Positions 14,116-26,961 of a stretch of DNA of 64,000 bases are shown here, piece after piece. The stretch is from positions 20,658,532-20,722,531 of the forward strand of contig NC_090131.1 of assembly GCF_040581485.1 (NCBI RefSeq). The letters are read 5' to 3'. Positions within the stretch are counted from its first letter, which is position 1. Each line of letters starts with the position of its first letter. The stretch is from Linepithema humile (lineage: Eukaryota > Arthropoda > Insecta > Hymenoptera > Formicidae). Under the pieces are notes generated by a model. It ran no database searches. It was not told the origin of the DNA and worked only from the letters and a program-made list of their open reading frames with translations. Position numbers and translations under genes: made by a program.

Positions 14116-16289
14116 AGCTAGGATATCGTAATTTGCGCCATCCCTTGTAGATCCTGTCTTAGAATGATCCACATGAACTTCGAAAAATCGATGAATATCA
14201 GAAACTTATTGGTATTCACACTCACTTTGAATTCAACCGATGGAATATTATTAATCAGAAACACTCGCGGTAAATAACACATTTCGGCAATCGCACGTCA
14301 TTTTAATCGACACTCCCGACGCGCATACGTTATGCACTTAAAAACATGAATTGATACGGATAACATATACGCCATTATTTATAAAACGTTCGCGCTCTGC
14401 GTTCCGAATCACAACTCATGAATATTGTCGTTATATTTGATGCTACGCGGTCGGTAGATAATGCGTTTTACGTTGTTACCAATCATAAATAAATTCAATG
14501 CGCGCCATCTTCCGGCTACGTGACAATTACTAATCCGTTTTAATTCAAAACGCAGAGCGCGGACACTGCACGATTCATCACTTATTTCAACGAAATATCG
14601 TTACTAACACAAACTCGCGATAATGCATTCCGGCAATAGATCATTATTTTAATCGCTATGCCCAATAAAGATTCGCATTTATATGGATAAATTATGCGCT
14701 TGTAATCAAATAATCTTTTGAATACAAATAATCTGAATAACCGTTGCATAAAAATTTGTATTCACTGTACGTTTACGTGTACGTTTACCACTAACGAATT
14801 CGCCGTTAAACCGTCGAACATCCATAATATCACTTCCGACAATCTCCCGTTACTTAATCGGCTCGCACTTACGTACTTACTCCCGCACGCACTTAATTTG
14901 CATTTATAACGTAGATTGATAAAATATAAATAAAATATGCGATTAGTCGTGAAATGCTCGCGATGCACGTAAGAACACTGACATCGCGCTCGAAGATCAG
15001 TGTTGCACTGTGTGCAACATTCATATATTTTCACTAGTTGGCTCTTCGTTACGCGTGAATTTAGCGCAAGACATATCATTATACCAACAAAAATTTAAAT
15101 AAAAAATACTATACGTTTGCGTTTTGATATATTTAGAGCATTTTATTATCTCACATTATATCGTAAGAATATAAATAAATATGTGAACGAATAAATCTTT
15201 GTAAATATCTTTTACGAAAAATGCCAGGACGATCGCTCTTAATTTTGTCTTCTGAAAAATGCTCTAAATCTATAATAAATAAATGCACTTTAGTTTTGTA
15301 AAAATGTATTTTTGTTATCTTCAATAAAAAGCATTTAATATGTAAAAATATTTTTATGTACTTTTACATGTAGTTTGGCAGAAATTATTGTCATAAATTA
15401 TAACAATATCATATAATTTAATGTTAAAGAAAAAATATCTGTCAAAGATTATATTAAAATTTAATATACATAGCAAAAATAATTTCGCATAAGTAGAATA
15501 ACTTATAATTATCAATATTATTACTACTTTTTTAGATCAATTAATATAGAATGTCAATTAATTTCAATATCTTTAAGTCAAATTGTAGAAGTATATGTTA
15601 TTCATTATATCCTTTTTATATTATTTTAGCTAAACATTTTAAAGATATAAGAAGGCACTAGAATTTATTTTATATAAAAGCAATATTATTCTTTTAAAAG
15701 AGCTTAGTCATAATTATCAGTTGTCGCACCAAAGTTTATCACAATTGTATGTTTGCTTTATTATATCAAGTTAACAGTTGTTCCAGATAAAAAATAATTC
15801 TACTGTTAATTTAGTTTTTTTAATTATATTAGAATTTATTATTAAATCTGCATGTCAATTTTTAAATTTGCTTCATATATAACCATTATATATAATAAAA
15901 TAGTTATATCTTTAATAAATAATCTTATTCAATATAAAAATAATGCAGCTTTGAAGTTATATTAACTATTATTGTTATAAGCAATAAATAGGATAAGAAA
16001 ATATATTTTTAATATAAATACATATATACAACCATATAAATTTATAACTTTAGTAACAATAGTGAAATTAACAAACATTTTTTAACTAATAATGAATAAT
16101 AAAAAACATAAAAAAATAATTATATATTCATAATAATTAGAACATTACTTAATTTAATTTAGTTTAATTTAACAGTTATATCTACGTGAAAAAAATATAT
16201 CTTCTTATCTCATAATATTGTTACAATTTAATCGATTAATTACCTTGAATTAAAAGCCATTCTAATATATATGTTTGCACGGAATATCT
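14116..16289. other. No protein gene seen
   Basis: Positions 14116-15080 have higher CG content and may belong to the long exon of the candidate minus-strand transcript described at 13537. Positions 15080-16289 are AT-rich, probably intergenic or the 3' flank of the LysM gene. Confidence 0.5.
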
Positions 16290-17377
16290 TTAGTTACTTA
16301 CAGTTACATTTGTTTTAACTGAGTATTCAGTTATATAAAGTATATATATAATAGGGCCTGCAAAACTCAATAGTAATGAAAACAGAAGAAGTTGTGTCCA
16401 AGATAATCCCCAATTGTCTCCAGAACATTTTAATATATCTGTTTCATACCGTTCTGGTATTTCTGTACTTTCTGTATCACTAAGTAATCGATCATGCTCT
16501 GAGTGAAAAACTTCAGAAGAATTGGCATTATTGTAAGATGATAAAGGTTCACACAATGAGTTTAATATAATTGTATTAATTTCCATGCTTGATTCTATAT
16601 TCGTTGGCATAAGATTTAAGTCCATCAGCTGCTCTTCCTTTCTTACAGATGTTTCTTCTTGACATAGCGTAGATTCAGTAATAGTATTGTTGCCATGGCT
16701 TTCAGGCAGTGTTTCAGTTAAAATAGAAAATGGCTGTACAGGAACCTTAATATAAGATTTAGCATAAATTTCATTTTCTTTGTCAATTTTATTAATTCGT
16801 TTCAATGCAGATATCTAAAATTATGCAATACAAACAAAATTAGCATAAAGATATAAATATGATTATGTTGTATAGATCATAATTTCTACATACTGTACAT
16901 CCATATCGAAGAGCCAATGCCTGTAAAGTATCTTCAGGTTTTACTTGTACATTAATCACTTCAATTTTGCGTTTTGATCGTTTTATAGTTTGTAAAAAGA
17001 TATCCTCATCTATATTTTCATCATCCGAGTTTAAAAATACATAATGTGGAGAACCTTCCCTTCCTCGTTGATAGATTGTCTGCCTGAAATTTTAATTTAT
17101 TATAAAAAATTAATATTATAATCAATTTAAAGAAATGTTTGCAAACTTGATAAAATACATATCTCGCAAAAATTATTGATTACAGTAACTAATTATATCT
17201 AATAGTACAGATTAATTCTGTATATTTTATATATTACCTGTTTGAAATTTTGTTACAAGAACATTATGTAAATTTGACAAAACGAAATGCTAAATTGTAA
17301 TAAGATATAACCTTGAATTAAAATTACCTAGCACTTTTCTGTTCCTCAAACATCGAATTTACAAGTTTTTGTGGCAT
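16290..17377 (-). CDS. LysM-domain single-pass membrane protein (LYSMD3/4 family), three coding exons
   Basis: Coding exons on the minus strand are 17328-17377, 16894-17083 and 16290-16814, totalling 765 nt or 254 residues. Phases agree at both junctions. A single LysM domain spans roughly residues 59-103: it starts at VQVKPEDTLQALALRYGCT, crosses the second intron and ends in INKIDKENEIYAKSYIKVPV. A hydrophobic segment near the C-terminus (LLLFSLLLSFAGPIIYILYI) is the predicted membrane anchor. This order, an N-terminal LysM domain, an acidic linker and a C-terminal transmembrane helix, is that of animal LYSMD3 and LYSMD4. LYSMD3 is reported to sit at the cell surface or Golgi and to bind chitin-like polymers; whether this protein does so is inference. 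The start is the first ATG of the open first exon. I cannot choose between paralogues 3 and 4. Confidence 0.88.
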
Positions 17378-17555
17378 AATGTGATCATGCTTAGAATAAT
17401 TTCATTCTTCTTACAATAATACTTATTTCGTATCGTGCTTGTATATACAAATATTAAAAAATATGTTGTCACAAACAGTACAGGTTATGACAAATAGACG
17501 GATGCATGTTAATAGTATGAAAGAATAGGTTCAAGTTAAGTTAGGTTATATCAAA
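17378..17555. promoter_or_regulatory. Upstream region of the LysM gene
   Basis: This interval separates the LysM gene start from the first MITE. It contains no open frame of note and should hold the minus-strand promoter and 5' UTR. No specific element was recognised. Confidence 0.3.
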
Positions 17556-17730
17556 GATAAGCCTGAGAGGGGCCATGCCATTGTTTTTCGTACGACGCTT
17601 TCTCTAGGCCGTACAGTAGCGCTAACTGGATCCATTTTTCGAGCCGGCGGAACTACATGGCCAGATCCACTTTTCGCTATGGTAAAACGGCCGATTGGTG
17701 CATGTCCGTACTAGATCCATAATTGTGGAT

Positions 17731-18256
17731 CAGAGAGAAGCCTGAGAGCGGTCATCACCCCGATTTAGCTGCAACCACAATTCAAGACGCTTCTATGTGC
17801 ACAAAACGTGCACATTGAACTACTGAGCCATGTACACGATACTTTCCAGTGGGTAACATGCTATGTGCACAATGTTTGGTTCTGTTCCATTCTATGTGCA
17901 CAAAGTGTCGGTAACACAGAGCTAGTAGGGTAACATTGATGTATATAAAATAAATTTTCAATAAAAAAACATGCACATGTCATTATTTATTTTTATGTTA
18001 AAGCTTAATTTACAATAAGTTCTTTTTAACATAAATATACGTGACAATTTTGTTAATAAAAATTGCATCCAAGAATCGCGACATATAAGTTTTTTTAATT
18101 TTTGTAAATTCTATTTTTATATTTTGCCCTTACTTTACAATTTTTACGTAACAAGATTATAACTTTTAGATACATAGCACGTTTTGTGCACATAGAGGCG
18201 TCTTGAATTGTGGTTGCAGCTAAATCGGGGGATGATCGCTCTCAGGCTTCTCTCTG
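17731..18256. mobile_element. MITE with about 80-bp terminal inverted repeats
   Basis: The left terminus CAGAGAGAAGCCTGAGAGCG and the inner sequence CAACCACAATTCAAGACGC recur as reverse complement at the right end. The interior is AT-rich and non-coding. The preceding 17556-17730 is half of the related palindromic element whose two halves are both present at 55147-55643, so this one probably inserted into or recombined with it. Confidence 0.8.
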
Positions 18257-19440
18257 CTGGTACGATCATTTTCTTTCTTTCAATGGAAAGAAAATTTAAA
18301 GAATGTTGTGAAATAAAATACATTGTTTGTCGAGAAAAGATTTTAATAAAACCAAATACAATATAATAATAGTATACAATAAGTAATATTAAATTCAGAA
18401 AACATATACAATGAAAAAGAAATATATACAACAATGCTGCATACAGATGCAATAATGTGATATACATATATATATGTAATACAATATACAATTATATAAT
18501 AATATAATATACAATATAATATACAATATATTAATACAATATTTTGTACAAATGAGAAACAGATTTTTACAAGTTTACAATATTTAAGAGAAATGTTCCA
18601 GTGGCAATATATTTAAGAATGAATTATTGATTAAAAGATGTGATGTTTTCTATGAAAATAATATTTTTAATATTATATAATAAAAATTAAAATTTACTTC
18701 GCGGAAATTTAAAACCAAAATTTGCATTTATTAAACGACGATATTAAATATTTGCAAAAATAATTGGATACGTAAATTTACCACAGTTTCCGGACATTAT
18801 ATTTATGAATATTAAAAAATTATTTTGTTCATATATTTTCGGAGATTGAGACATATCCAGCCATTGGGACATTTAGCTTATTACAATTTTTCTTAATATA
18901 TTATCCTGTATTCCATCGAAATAATATACAAGATAATACAAAATGAAAATAATATGCCAATATGTCAATAATATGTCAATAAAATCATTTAAACGTTCAA
19001 AAGTTTTATGTATAATGCAAAATACTTTAGTTAAAAAGAGCTGAACAATACGATTTTTTATTTATAATCAAAAGTATCTCTTATAATTCAAAAAGTAGTA
19101 ATATTTTATTAGTGAAATTTATTAATCTAAACATTTAAACGTCTAAACGTTCAAACTTTTTCATAATTTACGCAAGAAACATCTTTCGTTTTTCGAAAGA
19201 GAATCTTGCTGTTTGCCCACCCGAAGTTTTATCATTATTTTTGTCATCAATAAACTACAAACTAACTGCCAAAGCAGAAGTTCCAAAGTTTATCGACAGC
19301 AAAGAATTAAAAAAAAAATACAATATAGAAGTGATAAGAAGTTTTAAAATCCTACCTACCTACCCACAAACTTTATCTAGTAGAAAATCCTACCTAATTA
19401 GAAATTCTATACCTAAGAGTTCGTACAAAAAATTTTCCGC

Positions 19441-19830
19441 AGGATGCTTTAGCGCAAAGCTCGACTCAGTTACCGCCATTTGTATCTGAATTTCGGGAAG
19501 GAGTTTTTCGCAGGATGCTTTAGCGCAGAGCTCGGCTCAGTTACCGCCATTTGCATCTGAAATTCGGGAGGGAGTTTTTCGCAGGATGCTTTAGCGCAGA
19601 GCTCGGCTTAGTTACCGCCATTTGCATCTGAATTTCGGAAGGAAATTTTCCGCAGGATGCTTTAGCGCAGAGCTCGGCTCAGTTACCGCCATTTGCATCT
19701 GAATTTTGGGAGGGAGTTTTCCGCAGGATGCTTTAGCGCAGAGCTTGGCTCAGTTACCGCTATTTGCATCCAAAATCTGAGAGCTACTACCTTGGTGTTT
19801 CTCAAAAGACGCTAGCGCAGAGCTCAGCTC
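19441..19830. repeat. 71-bp tandem repeat, five copies plus a diverged sixth
   Basis: The word AGGATGCTTTAGCGCA starts at 19441, 19512, 19583, 19654 and 19725, exactly 71 bp apart. A sixth, diverged unit follows near 19796. Each unit also carries AGCTCGGCTCAGTTACCGCC. Copies M (41079-41210) and R (53965-54090) hold only about two units, so the array expanded in L or contracted elsewhere. Confidence 0.95.
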
Positions 19831-19975
19831 AGTTTCCGCTAGTTGCGTCCGAAATTTTTGTTGATAGTCGATCATTATTCAATGATCGATCGTATCAACG
19901 TTGTTTCGAGATCTGTGCTCGACCATCATCGACGGGACCACGAATTTCGAATTTCCGCGCTCAACCATGGGATCA

Positions 19976-20200
19976 ACACTAGAACTACCGACGATTAACA
20001 TATACCAATTTTTATTTCTTTTTTCTTTCTTTTTAAAAGGTGATAAAGAGAAAAAGTACATTAATCAATTTAATTATTTAACACAATGCAACACAAGTCA
20101 CAGAAAAAAATCTCAAAAAATACAATATAAATTTAAATAATTATTCTAAAATGAATAAACCGGTCATTTTGACCGCTTTGATAGTTCTAGTGTTCTAATG
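19976..20200. mobile_element. Small inverted-repeat element with CACTAGAACTA ends
   Basis: The left end CAACACTAGAACTACC and the right end GATAGTTCTAGTGTT are inverted copies about 220 bp apart, with TTAA in the right flank. Ends of this type and TTAA targets occur in some piggyBac-derived MITEs; that assignment is tentative. The same element sits at the same place in copies M and R, so it predates the duplication. Confidence 0.5.
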
Positions 20201-21912
20201 TTAAGCCATAGGACCACGGATGCATGGGTAAGCTAGGAAAGATTGCGAAGAAATTGACGTATAGCAAGAATAAATATATATTTTAAAATTGTAAATAAAT
20301 TGTTAATAAAAAATGCACTCTTTCTTTATTAGATCAATTATTTCAAATATACCATAATTCATTAATATATTTACGTTTGTGTAAAAGAATTTTCTTTTTT
20401 ATTTTTAATTTAAATTTGTGATACATTTGTGGTACATATGTATTTAAAAATTTTCTTACTTTTGCTTTTCAACGCCAATTTATAATATTTAATCCTGGAA
20501 AGATATAAAAAAATAAACCACTTACCGTAGGGAAGGAAGAAATAAAAGTACACATTTACACACAGAAAAAGAATTTTGCTATCGCAATAAAATAATCGTT
20601 GCTATTGCATGTTAAATATGTTAGCGATAAAATTTCGCTATTGTAACTATTTTTACAGATTATTCAATATGCAACAAATCTGGTTTGTTCAAAAAATCGA
20701 CAAATTTTGAGATGAGAAAACAAGTTAAAATTCGCTGTTACAACAAAATAATTAATTTTTAATAAATTTATTTTACTATTGCAATGAATTGTCGCCATTA
20801 ATACAAACTTTGATAATAAGATAAAAATAAATTTCTTATTATATATTAGCAATATAATTTGCAGATTTAAAAACTAATTTCGGTAAATAAAATTATTATC
20901 TATAACAAATCTCTTTGCTGTTCAAATAATAATCAACTGTAAGAAATTTTGCTATGATAGCTTATATAAAATTTACTGCGGCAGCAAATACTTTTTTTCT
21001 ATGTATTAACAAGTTTTATCTTTTATTTTATGTATAATCTTTTTTTTAAATATTTTTTTTCTTCTATTTTTTCTTATATAAAAAAAATATAAATAAATAT
21101 ATAAACATATATAAATATATAAACACAAGTACATTATTCAGAATAAAAATATATTAGGTTATTTAAAAAATTTGTAATAATTTTTATAATAAAATTGAAA
21201 ACTATTTTTATATGTTTAGAGTCATCTTTGTTCAGTAATATATGCACCATTGTTTTCGACAACTTTTGGCCATCTTTAACAACTTGTGCATACATTATTA
21301 AATAAAGATATATAAACATATAAAAATTGTTTTCAATTCTGTCATCAAAAAATTCTACAAACTCTCTGAATAATTCAATATATTTTGTTCTGATCTGTCA
21401 ATCATGAAATACATTTAGGAAATATTCCAGGATTAAATATTCATCAACGCATCTAAGTCCTAGCCTATCCATTTTAAGATAATGAATCGAAGAAATAGTG
21501 TACCTTTTATAATTTTATTCAAAGTATTCTGGTGTATGATTATATTTTTAATATTATATGATTAATATTTAATATATATGGATTCAAAGGGCTATTAGGC
21601 TGATGAAAGTTGCTTCAACTTCGGGCTCAATCAAAATCAAAATTAGAAACACTTTGCTTTTTTTTAATGTATTAGTAACACATAATTAAATTTAATATAA
21701 ATTAACTAAAAAAATAAGTACTTCGTTCTTTTAAAAACAAATGCACGTACAACTCAAAATACTTTTAAAAAATACGAGAGAATAAAATTTTGATATAACT
21801 ACTATAAAGCAATAAAAATTATACGACCTGCAAAGTGTCTCGCGTTTATATATTTTTACACCATTATTTGATCCATTATCTTAATAATAAAAGACAAATT
21901 AAACTAACTCAC

Positions 21913-21963
21913 CGATCGATGCGCAGCAGCGGAGTTGTCGTTCTGTTGATCTGCATAGTTGAT
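21913..21963 (-). other. Cassette exon B, copy L (51 nt)
   Basis: On the minus strand TTTTACAG precedes ATCAACTATGCAGATCAACA, and after 51 nt the exon ends in ATCG before GTGAGTTAG. Both splice sites are strong. The length is a multiple of three. Read from the first base it is open and rich in Asn, Gln and Ala (INYADQQNDNSAAAHRS). Near-identical exons are at 43356-43406 (-), 51852-51902 (+) and, diverged, at 46036-46089 (-). Exon function is inferred from sequence only. Confidence 0.6.
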
Positions 21964-22237
21964 CTGTAAAATACGAAATAAATCAAAATTATAGCAGCGT
22001 TCACAATATGAAATATTTGTGAAATCATAAAAAATATTGAGTACATCGAACTTTTAATTCGTTTTCTAAGCAAATATGTAATAAAAGAATTATTAAAAAA
22101 GTTTAATTATTTAAATAAAAAGTAAAAAAATATGCGAATAAATTCTAATAATGATAAATATTAACTAATGTGAATATTTTGTCTTTCAAATATTTTAATG
22201 TACAATATTTTCAACAAATAAATAAATTATTGCTTAC

Positions 22238-22913
22238 CGTAAAGTTGCTCCGCCGGCGCCCGATGCTCCTCCTGAGCCTCTTCCTCCCCTCAGTGGTTCA
22301 TCGAAGCACTCACATTGAATCTCACGCGTTCGCGGCGCATGCATTGCTCGCATGCGTACCTGAATACGAAAATCGCGCGATACTTAAAACGGCACTCCCG
22401 ACATCACAGGCGAATCGAACCGAATTGTCCAAGCTGTGACGTTACGCGCGAATTCCGTCCGCGTTTCAGACGACCACATTTACCAATTGGGGCACGATTC
22501 TCTCAAAACAGAAGGCAAAGATAAGCTTGAAGAAGATGAGGTGATTAGTCATCCAATCAACCGACTAGATACAAGACATCTGAAAAGCAATCGGTAGCGT
22601 TTGACTAACTCCGGTAGCCGTCCTCGACTACCTTTGACAGTCCGGCTATCTGTACAACTAGCGCGCTGCACGTAGAACCGAAGATTGCCCTGCCGTAGTG
22701 GAGATTTTATGATTGAAACCGACCTTTCCCTCCCCCGAGCCAAGCCTAAAGTCAAAAAAAATCGTGTCCCAATATTTGTCATACAGCAAAAATGCGTTCA
22801 TCTATAGATTCGCTATAACTCTCGGCATTAACGGCACTCCCGACGCGCATTTTGTTATACTATACGACGGAACGAATATATTTTGTAGCACCGATTACGC
22901 GCACAAAGTTGAT
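22238..22913 (-). other. Cassette exon A, copy L (676 nt)
   Basis: On the minus strand the exon starts after TTTTACAG with ATCAACTTTGTGCGCG and ends in GCAACTTTACG before GTAAGCAAT. It contains the 10-mer GTCGGGAGTG twice (minus sense, 22835-22844 and 22393-22402) and a 77-codon open frame at 22549-22782. All frames meet stops within the exon, so it looks like a non-coding or terminal exon. Compare 50902-51577 (+), also 676 nt, and 43681-44357 (-). Confidence 0.6.
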
Positions 22914-23279
22914 CTGTAAAATAAAAAAATAAATGCAGATTAGTGTTTGAAATAATTAATATTAATAAAATAATTACTGCGCACATTAAACTTTATATTC
23001 GTTTATTTATGCACACGTCTAAACAAAGAATTAAATTTTTAAATTTAAATTTAACTCAAATTTACTTGAAATAAATTAAGGAATATAATTGTATTATTCA
23101 CTTATGCTTCTGAAGCTTTGTTATATCATATTGTGATCATTCTGTGTGTAATACGGATACATAGTTCTATCTTTTATTTTAATCAAAATAGCTCTTTGAT
23201 TGAAACAATACTGGTGTTTTAAATCAGTCCCTGCACTATTATTTTTAAAAAATAACGTTTTTAACGATAAATTACTTAC

Positions 23280-23318
23280 CACAATGTTGTTTTGCCGTCG
23301 CCTGATGCCTCCTAGGCC
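23280..23318 (-). pseudogene. Cassette exon C, copy L, truncated by a retrotransposon
   Basis: The 3' part of an exon, ending at a GTAAGT donor, matches 49490-49527 in copy R. The match stops abruptly at 23318, where the R1-like element begins. In copy R the exon continues upstream through an Arg-rich open frame starting with ATG at 49438. Confidence 0.7.
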
Positions 23319-23418
23319 CCCTAGACGGGCCGCATCCAGGTCGGTTGGGCCAAAGTAAGGGCCTTAATCCTCGAGGAGAGGCCCTTACAATGTTTTAGGA
23401 GCTGCAGAAAAAATAAAG

Positions 23419-24284
23419 GTGGGGGAGGCGGGAACCCCGGACGCGGCCTTGGCCCCCGCGTCAGCTCCCGCAGGAACGGTAATGGTGGTGGTGGGTGTTC
23501 CGAACGCGGCATTGGCCCCCGCGTCCGCCCCCACAGAAAACAACAAGGAGGTGGGCACATCGAGCGTGGCATTGGCCCCCGCGCCCGCCCAAAAATCAAT
23601 CGCGGAGGCGACCTCAGAGGAGGATGAGACCCCCTGGATTAAGCCGAAGGAGGAGAGGCCCAAGGGGGACTTTGAACGGCGTGGTGTTGGCAAACACAAG
23701 CCAACACCGACCGCTAAGGAGTCAGAGGTGATCAGCAACTGGAAGATTCCGACTAGGGCCGTGCCACCCTTAAGGATCCTCCAGGCGAATGTGAACCACT
23801 CCGCCGTGGCACAGGATTTGTTCCTACAAACCATGGCGGAGGGTGGATTTGAATTGGGGGTGGCCACGGAGCTCTACTGGAGGACCACCCCCATTGGTTT
23901 ACGGATCCCACGGGTGAGGGGGTCGCCATCTACTGGCGGCCCACCGCGAACTTCTTCCCAAGCTCCAAGTTTGGGGCCGGGCTGGGCTACGTAACGGTGG
24001 AGTGGGAGGATTATTTTATCCTCGGGTGTTACGTCTTACCGAGGTGGAAGCTCCCCTCCTTTAAAACCTTCCTGTCAGGGCTTGGGGACTGCATTCGTAG
24101 ATGCCTCTCCCGACCCACCATTGTTGCGGGGGATTTCAACACCTGGTCGATGTTATGGAATTCTTCGCGAACCGACAGGAGGGGGGGAGATAGGGCGGCG
24201 GCACTCGGCCTGTGTCTGTTAAACACAGGCTCGAGGAGCACCTGCGTGCGTACCCGGGGGGAGTCCATCGTGGATCTCACGTAG
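23419..24284 (+). pseudogene. Endonuclease domain of the R1-like element (frameshifted)
   Basis: Two adjacent open frames (23419-23994 and 23997-24284) carry the N-terminal and middle parts of the AP-endonuclease domain. The second holds VVAGDFN-type and SIVDLT motifs typical of the R1 group. A frame change separates them. The Pro/Ala-rich leader at 23419-23620 consists of an approximate repeat of about 90 bp. Confidence 0.75.
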
Positions 24285-24976
24285 ACTTCTCCGTCGGCCG
24301 CACGCGGGGTTACGGGTTGGAGGGTGGAAGAAGACCTGGACTCGGGTTCCGATCATCGATATATCGTGATCGAGGCCTCGACCACCTCAACCGTAACGCT
24401 CGGCCGTCGCCGGCGTAGCACCCCGAAAAGGGGCTGGGTCCTTCGGAAGATGGAGGAGGACGTCCTGATGGCGGTTGTTTTGGCGGAATCCTAGCCGATG
24501 CCATCCGGTCAGGCCGTATACTTGGATCAGGAAGCCATGAGGGTCGTGGGCATGGTTGAAAACGCGTGTGACGCGTCCATGCCACGATCTAAATGGTCCC
24601 CCAGTAGGACGATGCACTGGTGGACCGGGGAGATCGCCGAGCTTAGGCGTCTTTCCTCGGCCGCCAGGCGCAGATTCCTGCGAACACGCAGAAGAGGGGA
24701 TCACGCCGAAACGACTATAGCTTTGGAGAGGTTTCGTGCGGCGCAAAACGCCCTCCGAGCCGCCATCGAAACAGCGAAGGCCAGGGTGTGAAAGGAGCTT
24801 ATTTCCACCCTGGACCGGGAATCCGTGGGGACGTCTCTTCAAGATAGTTCTCAAGAAGTTGAAACCAAGGGCGCCCCCGACTGCAAAGAAACTTAAACCG
24901 GAATTTTTCGGGAATATTGTGGACACACTGTTCCTAGTAGGGGGAACTATCATCCCTCCCCCCCACGGTTGGGGAG

Positions 24977-25757
24977 GTGTGGCCCGAGGAGCCGGCAGTC
25001 TCGGCAGAGGAAATGTCCGCAGTGCGGGCCAGGCTTGGCGGTGCGGCCAAGGCGTCTAGACCCGACGGAACTCCCGGCAGGTCATGGGCCCTGGCGACGA
25101 GGGTGCTGGGCGATCGGATGGGGCGGCTGTTCACCGCCTGCCTCAGATCCGGTGCCTTCTCCTCGCGGTGGAGGAGAGCCAATCTGGTTCTCCTCCAAAA
25201 AGATGGCAAGCCGCCGGAGCAACCCTCCGCATACCGGCCTATATGCTTGCTGGATGAGGCGGGTAAGCTCTATGAGCGAGTAATCGTAGGACGCCTCGTT
25301 CAGCACCTGTCTCGGGATGGTCCCACTTCAAGTGATAAACAATACGGCTTCCGGGAGGGACGGTCGACTTTGGATGCAATACGCCACGTTTGTTTTTTCT
25401 CGGAGGCCGTAGTGGAGAAGGGGGGGGGGAGGTGGCACTAGCGGTATTGTTGGATATTGTGAACGCCTTCAACTCCCTCCCCTGGGACTGTCTGGGGCAG
25501 CATTTGAACATCTTCAGCTGCTCCCGTATCTCCGGGCAGTCCTGTGGGACTACCTCCGGGGCAGAACGTTCGCATACAAGGACGGAACAGGCGCGGTGTG
25601 CGAGAGGAGGATGTACCGCGGGGTTCCACAGGGGTCTGTTTTGGGCCTGATGCTGTGGAATTTCGGGTACGATGTAGTGCTTCGAGCGGTCCTTCCCCCT
25701 GGCTTTGACGTCGTCTGTTACGCCGACGACACACTTGTCATGGCTCGGGGGGAGGAT
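24977..25757 (+). pseudogene. Reverse transcriptase domain of the R1-like element (frameshifted)
   Basis: 24977-25441 covers the first half of the palm, including KQYGFREGRSTLDAI. 25390-25650, in another frame, continues with LLDIVNAFNSLPWDCL, where D is the first catalytic aspartate. The YADD box follows at about 25720. At least two frame changes break the enzyme. Confidence 0.8.
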
Positions 25758-26067
25758 TGAAAAGAGGCCGCGGCTGTAGCAACCGCAGCCGTGGCCAGCG
25801 TAGTGCGCGTAATACGGGGCCTAGGATTAGAAGTGGCTCCTCAAAAGACAAAAATCCTGTTCTTCTACAAGAAAAAAGAAGCCCTGTTCTTCTACAAGAA
25901 GACAGGAGGAAGACCACCTCCGACATACATTAACGTCGGAGGGTCCCGAATCCCTGTGGGGTTCCAGATAAAATATCTGGGCTTTACCCTGGATGGACTC
26001 TAAGAGTTCATACAGCATTTCGATGCTCTAGCTCCCAGAGTGGACCTCCCAGGATGGCGAAAGCGTT

Positions 26068-26961
26068 GTGTCGCCTCCTGCCCAATCTCGACGATCCAGG
26101 TGCCAAAGTCCGGCACCTTTACACGAACACCGTCCGATTGGTATTTCTTTACGGGGCACCGATTTGGGCAAACGACTGATGGCCAATAAACGCGCCAGCG
26201 CCTTGGTGCGTAAGGCCGATCGGCGCATGGCCATCAGGGTCGCCCGTTGTTATCGGACGGTGTCGTACGTGGCGTCCACGACCCTGGCAAAGGTGCTCCC
26301 GTTCGACCTAGTCGCTAGTTCGCGCGCCGAAGCTTATCGGTGCGCGATTGAGGTCGGACGGAGTGGCATTTCCCCGGAAATCATTCCCAAGAAAATGGAA
26401 AGGGAAAAGGCGAGGGCCCGGAGGTGGGCGCTCAGAGAGTGGAAACACCGACTGGGCGAACACAATACTCCGGGTCTTCCGGAACTGAAGACCGTCGAGA
26501 CTATCCAGCCCTGCCTACAAAAGTGGGTAGGCAGGAGGGGAGGCGGAATTTCGTTCTGCCTGGCGCAGGTTTTCACCGGGTATGATTGCTTTGGTGACTA
26601 CCTGTGCCGAATAGGTAAGCAGCGCACTACGCGGTGCTACCATTGCGCGGCCAACCGGGACTCGGCGCAGCACACGCTGGAGGAGTGCCCAGCGTGGACC
26701 GTAGAGCGTCGGGCCCTGGTCGAAATGGTGGGCGGAGACCTCTCTCTTCCTTCCCTGATTAGAGGGATGTTGGAGAGAGAGGAGAGTTGGGTGGCAGTCT
26801 CCTCCTTCTGTGAGACGGTAATGTCTCGGAAGGAGAAGGTTGAGCGGGAGAGAAGGGGGGAGGGAGGCACGACCTTCTCTCAGAGAAGGAGGAGGAGGGG
26901 CCAAGGAGGTGGCCGGATAAGGCCATGCCCTCCGCGCCTAGGCGTGAATAACGCGCCGTGA
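26068..26961 (+). pseudogene. C-terminal domain of the R1-like element with zinc knuckle
   Basis: A 297-codon open frame holds the conserved post-RT region (ALVRKADRRMAIRVARCYRT) and the CCHC knuckle CYHC...H...EECPAW expected at the end of R1-clade ORF2. Its own ATG is not a natural start. It is in a different frame from the reverse transcriptase before it. Confidence 0.8.

Larger units (their letters stand above)
17556..23318. repeat. Repeat copy L of a 5-6 kb segment (triplicated)
   Basis: This stretch recurs inverted at about 49.49-55.6 kb (copy R), and its 19.1-22.96 kb part recurs directly at 40.6-44.4 kb (copy M). From the 71-bp repeats through the long cassette exon the copies differ only at scattered bases and a few indels, so duplication was recent or the copies are being homogenised. 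The right limit is where the R1-like element interrupts an exon that is intact in copy R. Confidence 0.9.

Noticed and set aside
22549..22782. 77-83 codon frame shared by all exon A copies as a conserved protein
   Set aside because: The copies are too recent for shared openness to mean constraint, and the frame is 77 codons in L and A2 but 83 in M and A1.
23321..23867. Minus-strand Pro/Ala-rich frames over the R1-like element
   Set aside because: These are shadows of the plus-strand leader and endonuclease sequence.
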